Below the pieces are notes generated by a model. The model was not told where the DNA came from. It searched no databases and worked only from the letters and a program-made list of their open reading frames with translations. A program made the translations under genes and the position numbers. A DNA stretch of 50,237 nt. It comes from Hyphomicrobiales bacterium. GTDB taxonomy: Bacteria; Pseudomonadota; Alphaproteobacteria; Rhizobiales; Methyloligellaceae. Positions 1 through 7,729 of the stretch are shown one piece after another (within the stretch, counting starts at the first letter, position 1; each line of letters starts with the position of its first letter). The stretch is taken from NCBI GenBank assembly GCA_028280515.1, contig JANQLP010000148.1, positions 1 to 50,237 of the forward strand, read 5' to 3'.

Positions 1-1
1 T

Positions 2-898
2 CGAACTGATATCTGCGATCTTGTCGCCCACGCGCGCGAGGTGGGGCTCTACTCGAATCTCATCACCTCGGGCGTGCTCATGAACGACGGCCGGCTGGAC
101 GCCCTGATTGACGCGGGTCTCGATCATCTTCAGCTCAGTATCCAGGACGTCGAGGCGCACAACGCAGACCGTATCGCGGGGTTCAAATCCGCCCACGGCA
201 AAAAGCTCGCGCTCGCCCGCGAAATGGGCCGGAAGGACATCGGCTTCACACTGAACGCGGTCATTCACCGGCAGAACATTCAAAACGTTCCCCGCTTCAT
301 CGATCTCGCAATGGAACTGGAGGCAGACCGGCTGGAGATCGCCCACACGCAGTATTACGGCTGGGCACTGGAGAACCGCGCGGCGCTCATTCCGACCCGC
401 GCGCAACTCATGGAGACGACGCGCATTGTCCGGGACATGCAGGAGCGCCTGAAGGGCCGCCTCACCATCGACTATGTGGTGCCTGACTACTATGCCCGTT
501 TTCCCAAGCCCTGCATGGGCGGCTGGGGCCGCGTCGGACTATGCGTCACGCCCTCGGGGAAGGCCCTGCCGTGCCAGGCCGCCGAGACCATCGGCGCGCT
601 CACCTTCGACAATATTCGCGCAATGTCGCTTCAGGATATCTGGACCGCATCCGCGGCATTTGAAGCCTTTCGCGGCGTCGACTGGATGGAAGAGCCCTGC
701 CGCAGTTGCGACCGGCGCGAGCTGGACTGGGGCGGCTGCCGCTGTCAGGCCTACGCGTTCACCGGACGCGCAACAGCGACCGATCCCGCCTGCTCGCTCT
801 CGCCACTTCACAAAATGCTTGAGGATATCGCAGAGACGGAGTCGGCGGCCAGCGCACCGGAATGGCGCTATCGCACCCTGTCCGCGCCTACAGCTTGA
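2..898 (+). CDS. pqqE: PqqE, PQQ biosynthesis radical SAM protein (3' part, cut by window edge)
   Basis: This is the C-terminal 298 residues of PqqE, the radical SAM enzyme that cross-links the glutamate and tyrosine of the PqqA precursor peptide in pyrroloquinoline quinone synthesis. The reading frame is open to the left edge, so the start and the N-terminal CxxxCxxC radical SAM cluster lie outside. Visible family features are the segment GLYSNLITSG and a C-terminal SPASM-type cysteine set (KPCMGGWG, GLCVTPSG, LPCQAAE, EPCRSCDRR, GGCRCQA, DPACSLS), which binds auxiliary iron-sulfur clusters. The rest of a pqq operon probably lies to the left. The 3' end overlaps a small convergent gene by 11 bases. 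Confidence 0.93.
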   Translation, partial: RTDICDLVAHAREVGLYSNLITSGVLMNDGRLDALIDAGLDHLQLSIQDVEAHNADRIAGFKSAHGKKLALAREMGRKDIGFTLNAVIHRQNIQNVPRFIDLAMELEADRLEIAHTQYYGWALENRAALIPTRAQLMETTRIVRDMQERLKGRLTIDYVVPDYYARFPKPCMGGWGRVGLCVTPSGKALPCQAAETIGALTFDNIRAMSLQDIWTASAAFEAFRGVDWMEEPCRSCDRRELDWGGCRCQAYAFTGRATATDPACSLSPLHKMLEDIAETESAASAPEWRYRTLSAPTA

Positions 899-1052
899 TC
901 CAGTCGTAGCGCGTGCTCTCGTCAATGGTGCCGAGGAAGAAGAGCAGGGCCGTGGCAAGCGTGACCGCGGCAATCACAAGCCATCCGTTGCGCCGCGCCT
1001 TGCGGCGCGCGGCTTCGTCCACTGCGCCGGAATGTGCCGCCTGCTTGGCCAT
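888..1052 (-). CDS. Small single-span membrane protein (54 aa)
   Basis: The 54-residue product has a basic N-terminal half (ARRKARRNG), then one hydrophobic span at about residues 27-45 (WLVIAAVTLATALLFFLG), then a short polar tail. The ATG at 1052 is chosen over longer upstream starts because the purine-rich sequence GGAGGCAAGAGG precedes it and the upstream extension is not protein-like. The stop overlaps the end of pqqE tail to tail. No family is recognised. The basic-in rule suggests a cytoplasmic N-terminus. Whether it is expressed is inferred from the ribosome binding site and the clean transmembrane segment only. Confidence 0.6.
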   Translation of the reverse strand: MAKQAAHSGAVDEAARRKARRNGWLVIAAVTLATALLFFLGTIDESTRYDWIKL

Positions 1053-1442
1053 GGAACCTCTTGCCTCCTGAACTGCAGGACAACCGCCCTGAACGTGGGC
1101 GATCAAACCAAGCACTGCCGGGCTTTGCAAGAGGCGGGATTGTGTTTTTGGAGAAGGGGCGGCCGGGGGAAGACAAGATGGAAGGGGTCACTACACAACA
1201 GAACGCGTCTCCCCCCGCCCGATCAGCACCGGCGACGCAACACTTCGAACCGGTACGCCCCCAACTAAGCAAACCGCTTGCCAAGTCGGAAACCTAACTG
1301 AATGCCCTATATATTGTGTTTAATAATAAACATTACACAATATATTGATTCCAGAGTGCCGCCATGTGTGTGCGGTCATGCTCAGATAGGAAAGGATAAC
1401 CGGGTATCGGGAAGATATTGCCGGGCAATGTGACCCGGTTGG
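1053..1442. other. Intergenic region, about 390 bases
   Basis: No convincing gene is present here. The part next to the small membrane gene is GC-rich and probably holds its leftward promoter. Near 1300-1350 composition switches abruptly to AT-rich, where a perfect inverted repeat sits (listed separately). The remainder up to the amidotransferase stop shows no T-run terminator. Confidence 0.6.
1309..1345. repeat. Perfect 11-bp AT-rich inverted repeat
   Basis: The arm ATATATTGTGT at 1309-1319 is matched exactly by its reverse complement ACACAATATAT at 1335-1345, with a 15-base AT-rich spacer. It lies between two leftward genes, about 100 bases past the amidotransferase stop and 257 bases before the small membrane gene. 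It could be an operator for a dimeric regulator, a weak terminator hairpin, or the end of a decayed repeat. There is no T-run directly after either arm, so a standard intrinsic terminator is unlikely. Confidence 0.6.
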
Positions 1443-2126
1443 TCAGGCGTCGACCGGCGCTTCGATCCACCGGGTGAGAAACCTGTCGAGCCACGCACGC
1501 TGTCCCGGTCCATAACGCATATGATCGCGCCGGTGCGCCGGTCCGGGCCGGGCGCCGGGAAGAACGAAACGGCTGCAGGCGCTCGTCACCCACCGGTTCA
1601 TGATGAGGTGCGTCGCTTCGGGGTGGAACTGGAGCCCGAACGCAGACCCGTAATTGAACGCCTGATTGTCGAAATGTTCTCCGCCGGCGAGCAGGACGCC
1701 TGCCTCCGGCACGGTGAAACCTTCGCGATGCCACTGATAGACATGGCTCGGCCAATCCATCAGGGCCGCGCCCTCCTGCGTCGGCGAGATCTGACAATAG
1801 CCGATCTCGACGAGCCCCTCGGGGTGCGACGCGACCTTGCCGCCAAGCTGAAGCGACAGCATCTGCGCGCCCAGGCAAATGCCGAGAAACGGCTTCTTCT
1901 CCGTGAGCGGGACGCTGATCCACTCGACTTCCCGGCGGATGAAGTCATCGGTGTCGTTTGCGCTTTGCGGTCCACCGAAGATAACGGCCCCGGAATGGCC
2001 CGCGAGCGTATCGGGGAGCGGATCGCCGAAGCGCGGGCGGCGGATGTCGAGGGGATATCCCTTCGCCCGCAGCCAGTTACCGACCCCGCCCGGGGACGAA
2101 TGTGCCTGATGCACGATCAGCAGCAC
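1443..2126 (-). CDS. Class I glutamine amidotransferase (GMP-synthase-like)
   Basis: This is a stand-alone class I glutamine amidotransferase of about 227 residues. The nucleophile elbow GICLGAQ places the catalytic Cys near residue 84, and QFHPEA supplies His 168 and Glu 170, so the triad is complete. VIFGGPQS is the typical segment before the elbow. Free-standing members remove ammonia from glutamine or gamma-glutamyl compounds; the acceptor cannot be told here. The start is uncertain. A GTG at 2126 gives the family-like N-terminus MLLIVHQAHSS, but its ribosome site is poor, and an in-frame GTG at 2261 would add about 45 arginine-rich residues. It follows the TerB-like gene on the same strand. 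Confidence 0.82.
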   Translation of the reverse strand: MLLIVHQAHSSPGGVGNWLRAKGYPLDIRRPRFGDPLPDTLAGHSGAVIFGGPQSANDTDDFIRREVEWISVPLTEKKPFLGICLGAQMLSLQLGGKVASHPEGLVEIGYCQISPTQEGAALMDWPSHVYQWHREGFTVPEAGVLLAGGEHFDNQAFNYGSAFGLQFHPEATHLIMNRWVTSACSRFVLPGARPGPAHRRDHMRYGPGQRAWLDRFLTRWIEAPVDA

Positions 2127-2326
2127 CGGCAGGCGCTGTTCCTGCGCGCATGCCTGATCACCGCTCCATGCCGTAGGACGAAAACCACCGGACTGGCTAT
2201 GGGGACGTTTGCGCACGCGAAGTCGCGAATGGGGCCTATCGGTTGGGTGCCGGGTCAACACATACCCTTTGAGCAGAAATCGGGGACCAAGTCCATGGGA
2301 CAAGTCATTACAAACAGGTAAATCCG

Positions 2327-2791
2327 CTAGCTGAAACGGCTCTCGACCGACTTGCGCAGACGGATACGGTCGCGCGAGGTGACGCCAAGCAGCTCGGCGG
2401 CGCGCCAGACAAGGTTGGCCTCCATTTCGTGGATGACGCCATCGGCCATGACGATTTCCCACAGCATCTCGACGATCTTCAGCCGCCCGGCCCGGTCGAG
2501 ATGGCGCGTCAGCACGCTGGTGAACCCGTACAGGTCAACCGCGTCCTTTTCCTTCTGCGTGGCTTCCTTGATCAGCCGTCCGGCCTGGCCATGGTCGAGG
2601 TCGAAGCGACGCTCCAGCACGTCGCGCAGAACCTCCGCCTCGCGGCGGCTGACCTCCCCGTCGACAACGGTCGCGTGCACGAGCAGCGCCGCGGCAGCGA
2701 GCCGGACTTCCTCCTCGTCCAGGTCATCGTCCTCGGGCTCGGCTCCGGAGAACCGGTCGGCAATTTCCTTCAGCTTGTCCAAAAACGCCAT
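2327..2791 (-). CDS. TerB-like (tellurite resistance family) protein
   Basis: The 154-residue product is acidic near its N-terminus (a run of Asp and Glu at about residues 18-28) and otherwise all-helical. It carries two copies of the TerB-type acidic helix motif, VHATVVDGEVSRRE and EIVMADGVIHEMEA, which resemble paired metal-binding loops. The start MAFLDKLKEIADRF at 2791 was preferred over an upstream ATG six codons earlier because an AGG-containing site precedes it. Despite the family name, such single-domain proteins in alphaproteobacteria are generally of unknown role. The next gene downstream, about 200 bases on, is the amidotransferase. Confidence 0.8.
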   Translation of the reverse strand: MAFLDKLKEIADRFSGAEPEDDDLDEEEVRLAAAALLVHATVVDGEVSRREAEVLRDVLERRFDLDHGQAGRLIKEATQKEKDAVDLYGFTSVLTRHLDRAGRLKIVEMLWEIVMADGVIHEMEANLVWRAAELLGVTSRDRIRLRKSVESRFS

Positions 2792-2879
2792 TGTTTGCCT
2801 GTTCGTCAAAGCGGATGTATGTGAAACCTAACATACGGGTTTTGCGGGTTCGACCCGCGCGTTCGGCGTAGGTAAAGAC

Positions 2880-3908
2880 GTGATTGCACGAGTCAAAGGT
2901 GTTTGCAGGGCAGCGTGGCGGCAGGTCGCTCCGGCCTTGCTCGCTCTTGCGGCCGCGGTGGCCACAGCTTCGATTTCCCACGCCACTCAAAACGAAGATG
3001 GGCCTTTCGTTTCCGAACTCAAGTCACAGAACGCTCACCTTTTCGCCAAGCCGCGCACGCCTGCGAAGGAGCGCACGCCACCGACGCTCAAGCGCGACTA
3101 TGAGGACAAGCTCGGCAAGACCGAATGGACCCTGAGCGACGGGCCGGTGCGTGTGGACGTGACCCTGAAACGGGGCGGACCTCCGGACGGCGTACTCTAC
3201 ATGAACCCCATCGTGACCGTTTCCGTGGACGGCAAGGAGACGATCACGTCGGAGGGCAGCGAATCGTTTCCCGACAATCCGGTGTTTCTGGTGCAGATTG
3301 CAGAGATGGACGCCTCGAACCCGCACCCCGAAGTGGTGTTCTCCACCTACACCGGCGGCGCCCATTGCTGTTCCGACACCCGGGTGCTTGCGAGCTCCAG
3401 GGACGGCAGGGAATGGCGGGAGATCACCGTCGGCCCGTTCGATGGCGGCCCGCTGGCGGCACGCGACCTCGATGGGGACGGGCGGTATGAGCTCGCGACC
3501 CGGGACAATGCGTTTCTCTACACCTTCGGCTGCTATGCCTGTTCCACGGCGCCCCTCCTGGTCCTCGCGCTCGACGACGGAACCCTGACCAACGTGTCCG
3601 CGAAGCCCGCGTTTCGCGCCAATCAGCTGGAATCCCTCAAGCACATCATCGAATGGGCGGATGAAGGCGGCGACCGCAACGGCTTTCTCGCCGGATATGT
3701 CGGTCAGAAAATTCTGCTGGGCGAAGGTGCCCCGGCATGGCAGTTCATGCTCAAATACTATGATCGCAAATCGGACTGGGGCCTTGAGTCCTGCGCCGTC
3801 GAACTCACCAAGGACGGGACGTGCCCCAAGGGCAAGTCCGTCAAACTCACCTACCCGGAAGCGCTGAAGCGGTTCCTGAGCGAAAACGACTACAAACTAG
3901 AACAATGA
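2880..3908 (+). CDS. Secreted protein of unknown function with FSTYTGGAHCC motif
   Basis: The 342-residue protein begins with a GTG preceded by TAGGTAAAGAC. It has an N-terminal signal peptide: basic MIARVKGVCRAAWR, then a hydrophobic ALLALAAAVATASISHA stretch cleaved near residue 36. The mature part contains the motif FSTYTGGAHCC with adjacent cysteines, a DLDGDGRYEL segment that looks like a calcium-type loop, and a second cysteine pair in FGCYACST. I recall the YTGGAHCC signature from uncharacterised proteobacterial exported proteins; no enzymatic function can be assigned. It ends 15 bases before the cupin gene and may be co-transcribed with it. Confidence 0.8.
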   Translation: MIARVKGVCRAAWRQVAPALLALAAAVATASISHATQNEDGPFVSELKSQNAHLFAKPRTPAKERTPPTLKRDYEDKLGKTEWTLSDGPVRVDVTLKRGGPPDGVLYMNPIVTVSVDGKETITSEGSESFPDNPVFLVQIAEMDASNPHPEVVFSTYTGGAHCCSDTRVLASSRDGREWREITVGPFDGGPLAARDLDGDGRYELATRDNAFLYTFGCYACSTAPLLVLALDDGTLTNVSAKPAFRANQLESLKHIIEWADEGGDRNGFLAGYVGQKILLGEGAPAWQFMLKYYDRKSDWGLESCAVELTKDGTCPKGKSVKLTYPEALKRFLSENDYKLEQ

Positions 3909-3923
3909 GCGGAGGAGAAACCC

Positions 3924-4301
3924 GTGCAGAAAGACAATTTCTACAATCTTCACGACATGGACCAGGGCATCCAGCGCAGCCTCACCGAAGGCCTGAACGC
4001 GCGCGTCTTCCCGGGCGAGCAGGCGATGATCTCCATCGTCAAGATCGGCCCGGGCCACAAGGGCACGCTGCACGCGCACCCGGAGGAGCAGTGGGGCGTG
4101 CTGCTGCAGGGCAGCGGCGTGCGCACCCAGGGCGGTGAGGAAATCGAGGTCAAGGAAGGCGATTTCTGGTGCACGCCCGGCAACATCGAACACACCTTCG
4201 AGGCGGGTCCGGACGGCGCGACTGTGCTCGACGTTTTCGCGCCGCCCCGCGAGGAATATCGCAAGGCGGGCAGCGGATTTGGCGTTTCTGAGACGGATTA
4301 G
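3924..4301 (+). CDS. Small cupin-domain protein
   Basis: This is a single-domain cupin of 125 residues. Cupin motif 1 is seen at about residues 44-63 (GHKGTLHAHPEEQWGVLLQG), with His 50, His 52 and Glu 55 or nearby Gln as likely metal ligands. Motif 2, PGNIEHTFEAG, adds His 90. The GTG start is supported by the strong site GGAGGAG eight bases upstream. Such proteins may be metal-dependent dioxygenases, isomerases or sugar-binding proteins, and the sequence does not decide between these. It is probably the second gene of a pair with the exported protein just upstream. Confidence 0.85.
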   Translation: MQKDNFYNLHDMDQGIQRSLTEGLNARVFPGEQAMISIVKIGPGHKGTLHAHPEEQWGVLLQGSGVRTQGGEEIEVKEGDFWCTPGNIEHTFEAGPDGATVLDVFAPPREEYRKAGSGFGVSETD

Positions 4302-4350
4302 GAAAGTTTATCGATATACGGACGAGAAAAACTGGTCCGTGCCGATCAGT

Positions 4351-4439
4351 GTATTAAGGGGACAGTTTACTTAATTTCGGGTCCACTGGTGGACTCGTTC
4401 ACGACACAGGCTGAATTAAGTAAACTGTCCCCTTAATAC
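4351..4439. repeat. 89-bp element with perfect 26-bp terminal inverted repeats (copy 1)
   Basis: Arms at 4351-4376 and 4414-4439 are exact reverse complements, beginning GTATTAAGGGGACAG and ending ACTTAATT. The 37-base interior carries a small hairpin (GTCCAC at 4381-4386, GTGGAC at 4389-4394). An element with identical arms and a similar interior, in opposite orientation, lies at 14443-14673. It sits 49 bases after the cupin stop, in non-coding DNA. The structure fits a non-autonomous mobile repeat of the MITE or REP kind; no transposase is in the window. Confidence 0.85.
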
Positions 4440-4450
4440 GGAAATTCAGC

Positions 4451-4476
4451 AAAAAAATTCCGGTCATACGGACCGG
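4451..4476 (-). terminator. Rho-independent terminator of the lytic transglycosylase gene
   Basis: On the minus strand a GC-rich stem (CCGGTC, five-base loop, GACCGG; 4460-4465 with 4471-4476) is followed by AATTTTTTT. It lies 33 bases past the stop of the transglycosylase gene. A second inverted repeat, CGGCGTGACG with CGTCACGCCG (4474-4483 and 4496-4505), partly overlaps it and could form a competing hairpin. Confidence 0.75.
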
Positions 4477-4508
4477 CGTGACGTCAGGATGACGGCGTCA
4501 CGCCGCTG

Positions 4509-5738
4509 CTAACCTTCCGCCTGCTCGGCGCGCAGGATTTCGATGATCTTCGGCGTCGGGAAGCCGTCGACCTTCAGCCCTTTTTCCTTTTGCATGGCGC
4601 GGATGGCCGCCCGCGTCTTCGATCCGAGAATGCCGTCGAGCACGCCAAGATCGTGTCCGCGGATCGTCAGGAGCCGCTGGATCTCGAAGCGCTCATCCTC
4701 GGTGAGCGCCCGCGCGCCATCCGGCCAGCCCGTGACGAACGAATCGCCGCCGCGGATCCGGTCCGCCAGATGGCCGACCGACAGCGCATAGGTGTGCGCC
4801 GCATTGTAACGCATGATGACCCGGAAATTGTTGAGCAGCAGGAAGGCCGGACCGTTCCGCCCCATGGGCAGGTACAAATAGGCGCGGTCGCCGGCGCGCG
4901 GGAACGCGGCGCCGTTCACCCGCTTGACGCCAAGCGCGGACCATTTGCCGATACTGCGCGAGCGTTTGCGCCCCGCATAGCCGGTACCGACGCGGGAGGG
5001 CAGTTTCACCTCATAACCCCATGTCTTGCCCGGGGACCACTTATGGCGAGCGAGAAAGTTCGCAGTCGAGGCAAGCGCCTCGTGCGGCGTGTTCCAGATA
5101 TCGCGCTTGCCGTTGCCGTCGAAGTCGACGGAGAACCTCAGATAGTTCGACGGCAGGAGCTGCGTATGTCCCATGGCACCGGCCCACGAGCCCATCATCG
5201 GCCCCTCGGGAACCACACCGCGTTCCATCATGCGCAGCGCGGCGATGAGTTCGCTGCGCCCGAAGCGGGCGCGGCGGCCCTTATACGCCAGCGTCGACAG
5301 GGACCGGATCACGTTCATGCTGCCCATGAAGGTGCCGAAATTCGTTTCCATGCCCCAGACGGCGAGCAGTACATGGCGGTCGACACCCCAACGCTTTTCA
5401 ATCGCATCAAGCTCCGTCTTGTATTTTTCCGCCATTTCCCGGCCGATACGCACACGGGTGTCGGTGACCGCGGCGATGACATATTGCGATGGCGGCATCT
5501 TGAATTCGGGCTGGGAGGCGTTCTTTTCCAGGACGACGGGATCGGGCGCCAGCCCGGCGAATGCGGCGTCATAGGTCTTGCGCGAGACACCGGCCTTGCG
5601 GGCGCTTGCCCAGAACTCCCGGACGAACTTGTCATAGCGTGCATCCGCGTTCGCCTCGCCGATGGGCACCACCGCGCCGGCACCGATACAGAACGCAGCA
5701 CATACCGCAAGCCACGAGACGCGTCGAAAATCAATCAT
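4509..5738 (-). CDS. mltB: Lytic murein transglycosylase, MltB type, with peptidoglycan-binding domain
   Basis: This 409-residue periplasmic enzyme cleaves the MurNAc-GlcNAc bond of peptidoglycan to form 1,6-anhydro-muropeptides. An N-terminal signal peptide ends near residue 32 (GEANADA). The GH103/MltB domain spans roughly 34-325, with catalytic Glu 131 in VWGMETNFG and the family segments SWAGAMGHTQLLPSNY and DFDGNGKRDIWNTP. A C-terminal peptidoglycan-binding domain (about 345-405) contains DGILGSKTRAAIRAMQ. It has no lipobox, so it should be soluble. It is the second gene of a leftward pair, starting 18 bases after the hydrolase stop, and is followed by an intrinsic terminator. Confidence 0.93.
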   Translation of the reverse strand: MIDFRRVSWLAVCAAFCIGAGAVVPIGEANADARYDKFVREFWASARKAGVSRKTYDAAFAGLAPDPVVLEKNASQPEFKMPPSQYVIAAVTDTRVRIGREMAEKYKTELDAIEKRWGVDRHVLLAVWGMETNFGTFMGSMNVIRSLSTLAYKGRRARFGRSELIAALRMMERGVVPEGPMMGSWAGAMGHTQLLPSNYLRFSVDFDGNGKRDIWNTPHEALASTANFLARHKWSPGKTWGYEVKLPSRVGTGYAGRKRSRSIGKWSALGVKRVNGAAFPRAGDRAYLYLPMGRNGPAFLLLNNFRVIMRYNAAHTYALSVGHLADRIRGGDSFVTGWPDGARALTEDERFEIQRLLTIRGHDLGVLDGILGSKTRAAIRAMQKEKGLKVDGFPTPKIIEILRAEQAEG

Positions 5739-5756
5739 CTTGCTGAAATCACTCCG

Positions 5757-6593
5757 TTAGGCGGCCCCGTGTGCCTCGACTGTTGAGACGAGACGCTCAA
5801 ACAGCGCATCCCCGGGCGTCGAAACCGCATTCACGATCGTGAAATGGTTGCAGTCCGCAACCTCAAGATACGCCGCATTGACCCCCGCGCCCTTCCAGGC
5901 ATCCGCGACATCGCGTGACTGTATGCGGAAAGGCTCCGACTCGAGCGCGCCGACGGCCGCCACGAATGTCAGATCATCGCGCGGTGCCGGCCAGAACATC
6001 GGGCTCGCCTCCCGGGCGCTCTCGGGCGTCAGGCGCAGGTCGTCGTTGATGTCGGTTTCCAAAAGCGGCCGCAGGTCGTACAGCCCGCTGAGCGCAAAGG
6101 CGGACGTCACGAGGTCGTCCGGGACCCGATCGTTCCTGGACCAGTCCGTCATCAGCATGGCCCCTGTCAGGTGCCCGCCGGCCGAGTGCCCGGCAACGAC
6201 CGGCCGGACCGACGTGTTTTCCCAGACCTTCACCAGGCATGCGCGCATCTGTCCGATGATCTCCGGAACGGTGACGTTCGGAACCAGATCGTAGGACGGA
6301 ATTGCGACGGAAATGCCGCGCGCGTTCAGGCCCCTGGCCAAGTGCGAGAACGTCTTGCGGTCGCGTGAGCGCCAATAACCGCCGTGAATGTAGACACACA
6401 CCGGCGCGTCGGGCCGGTCTGCGGGGAAGAAATCGTATTTTTCGCGTTCTCCATCGCCGTACGGGATGTCCAGTTCCCAGGTCCCTTCCGCGCGGTATTG
6501 CGCGGCCGCCTCGTCCCAGCGGGAGGAAACCTCCTCATGGTCGGGAACCGTCTTGCGGGCGTTGTATTCGATATTCGGGTCGAACGCGGTCAT
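5757..6593 (-). CDS. Alpha/beta hydrolase (esterase / kynurenine formamidase-like)
   Basis: The product has 278 residues and the alpha/beta hydrolase fold. The oxyanion-hole motif HGGYW is at residues 70-74, the nucleophile elbow GHSAGG puts Ser at 137, and a late CNHFTIV offers the catalytic His. The N-terminal NIEYNARKTVPDHEEV resembles the family that includes kynurenine formamidase and small carboxylesterases. Without tryptophan-pathway neighbours the substrate stays open. The stop lies 18 bases upstream of mltB, so the two are probably one transcript, though a functional link is not obvious. Confidence 0.85.
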   Translation of the reverse strand: MTAFDPNIEYNARKTVPDHEEVSSRWDEAAAQYRAEGTWELDIPYGDGEREKYDFFPADRPDAPVCVYIHGGYWRSRDRKTFSHLARGLNARGISVAIPSYDLVPNVTVPEIIGQMRACLVKVWENTSVRPVVAGHSAGGHLTGAMLMTDWSRNDRVPDDLVTSAFALSGLYDLRPLLETDINDDLRLTPESAREASPMFWPAPRDDLTFVAAVGALESEPFRIQSRDVADAWKGAGVNAAYLEVADCNHFTIVNAVSTPGDALFERLVSTVEAHGAA

Positions 6594-6635
6594 CGCGCGT
6601 AATGTAACGCGCTTTGCCCCGACCGCAATCGCAGA

Positions 6636-6764
6636 TCAGCGAGTCAACGCGATTTCCGTGGCCGCGACGCGGCTTGGCCCGCCGGGGCCGGCGTGACCTT
6701 CGAATACGCCTGCGAAATAGGCGGCGAGAATGAGTACGGCGACGAAAGCCTTCACAAAAACCAT
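6636..6764 (-). CDS. Very small hydrophobic peptide (42 aa)
   Basis: This short frame starts at ATG 6764 behind an excellent ribosome site, GGAGGAGCAGGGAA, and ends at a TGA at 6636. The peptide starts MVFVKAFVAVLILAAYFAGV, one hydrophobic span after a single Lys, followed by a small-residue tail with GHAGPGGPSR. It could be a small membrane peptide or a cleaved secreted one. It lies 42 bases upstream of the hydrolase gene on the same strand and may lead that operon. Evidence is limited to the ribosome site, frame and hydrophobicity. Confidence 0.55.
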   Translation of the reverse strand: MVFVKAFVAVLILAAYFAGVFEGHAGPGGPSRVAATEIALTR

Positions 6765-6876
6765 TTCCCTGCTCCTCCAAAAGATGCGCGGTCTGCGCCG
6801 CTACATGCATTCGTCGCCGCGGAGCGGAAAAAGGTTCAAATGTGCGGGGCGTTTTTTCTGAAGCCGCCGAATGGCG

Positions 6877-7704
6877 TCATGTGCCGACGACGAGCGGACT
6901 GGTCAGGCGCTCCAGCGTGGCGATGACGCTATGCGCGGTGATCCGCCCCGTGCGCGGGTTTTCCGTGCTCGGGATGTTCTCGATGGACATGGTGAATTCC
7001 GCACTGTCCGAGGTGCAGGTGACCGACTGAATGTTGCGCGAAACTCCAGGGTCGGCCCAGATCTCGACCTGTGTTTCGTCGGGCCCAAGCCCGGCAAGCG
7101 CCAGCGCCGCCCCCACGTTCAGATTTGCCGGGAACCCTTCGGCGGCCTCACGCGCAGTCCCCGAAAACAGCTTCAGCGGTTCGCTCAACCCGTCGAGATC
7201 GATGTTGTTCGCCTCCACAAAAGGCGCGCCCTTGAGGCCGGCGGGAGGCTTGCGCGTCTCCAGTTTGACGGTGCGCAGACCGCCGGACTGTGCCGCGCGG
7301 ACCGCATCGAGCCCGATGAGCGCGCCCGTCGGCACGATGATGCGTCCGCCCGTTTCGCGCGCCAGATCGACGAGTTCCATGTGGTTCAGCAGAACCCCGA
7401 CCGAGAGCGGAACGAAAATGCGCCCCGCCGCCAGCGCCGGCCGCGCCACGTCCAGAAAGTGCGCCGCAGGCACGCTCTCGACGACCACATCGCCGGCCTC
7501 GGCAAGGTCTCCCAGACCGACGATCGCAGGTGGGCTTGCGAAATCCGCGACCTTTTGTTTCGCACGCCACGCGTCGCGCGCCGACACCGCCGCGAGGGTC
7601 ATGCCCTCGATCCCCCCTTCGTCCACGCGCCGGGCGACCGTCATACCGATGGCTCCCAGTCCTGCGATGGCGAGGCGAAGCGGCGGTTTGGATGTCATGT
7701 TCAT
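6877..7704 (-). CDS. nadX: L-aspartate dehydrogenase (NadX type)
   Basis: The 275-residue enzyme should oxidise L-aspartate to iminoaspartate with NAD(P), feeding NAD biosynthesis or aspartate breakdown. An N-terminal Rossmann motif, RLAIAGLGAIGMTVARR, is followed by family-typical segments VVVESVPAAHFL, LLNHMELVDLAR, VPTGALIGLDAVRAA and NLNVGAALALAGLGPDETQVE. The ATG at 7704 was taken as the start, with another ATG two codons later also possible. It lies 25 bases after the TauE-type gene and is probably co-transcribed. NadX usually replaces NadB; whether nadA and nadC are present cannot be seen here. Confidence 0.88.
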   Translation of the reverse strand: MNMTSKPPLRLAIAGLGAIGMTVARRVDEGGIEGMTLAAVSARDAWRAKQKVADFASPPAIVGLGDLAEAGDVVVESVPAAHFLDVARPALAAGRIFVPLSVGVLLNHMELVDLARETGGRIIVPTGALIGLDAVRAAQSGGLRTVKLETRKPPAGLKGAPFVEANNIDLDGLSEPLKLFSGTAREAAEGFPANLNVGAALALAGLGPDETQVEIWADPGVSRNIQSVTCTSDSAEFTMSIENIPSTENPRTGRITAHSVIATLERLTSPLVVGT

Positions 7705-7729
7705 TGTTTTCCCGGTTGCGAACTGCAAA

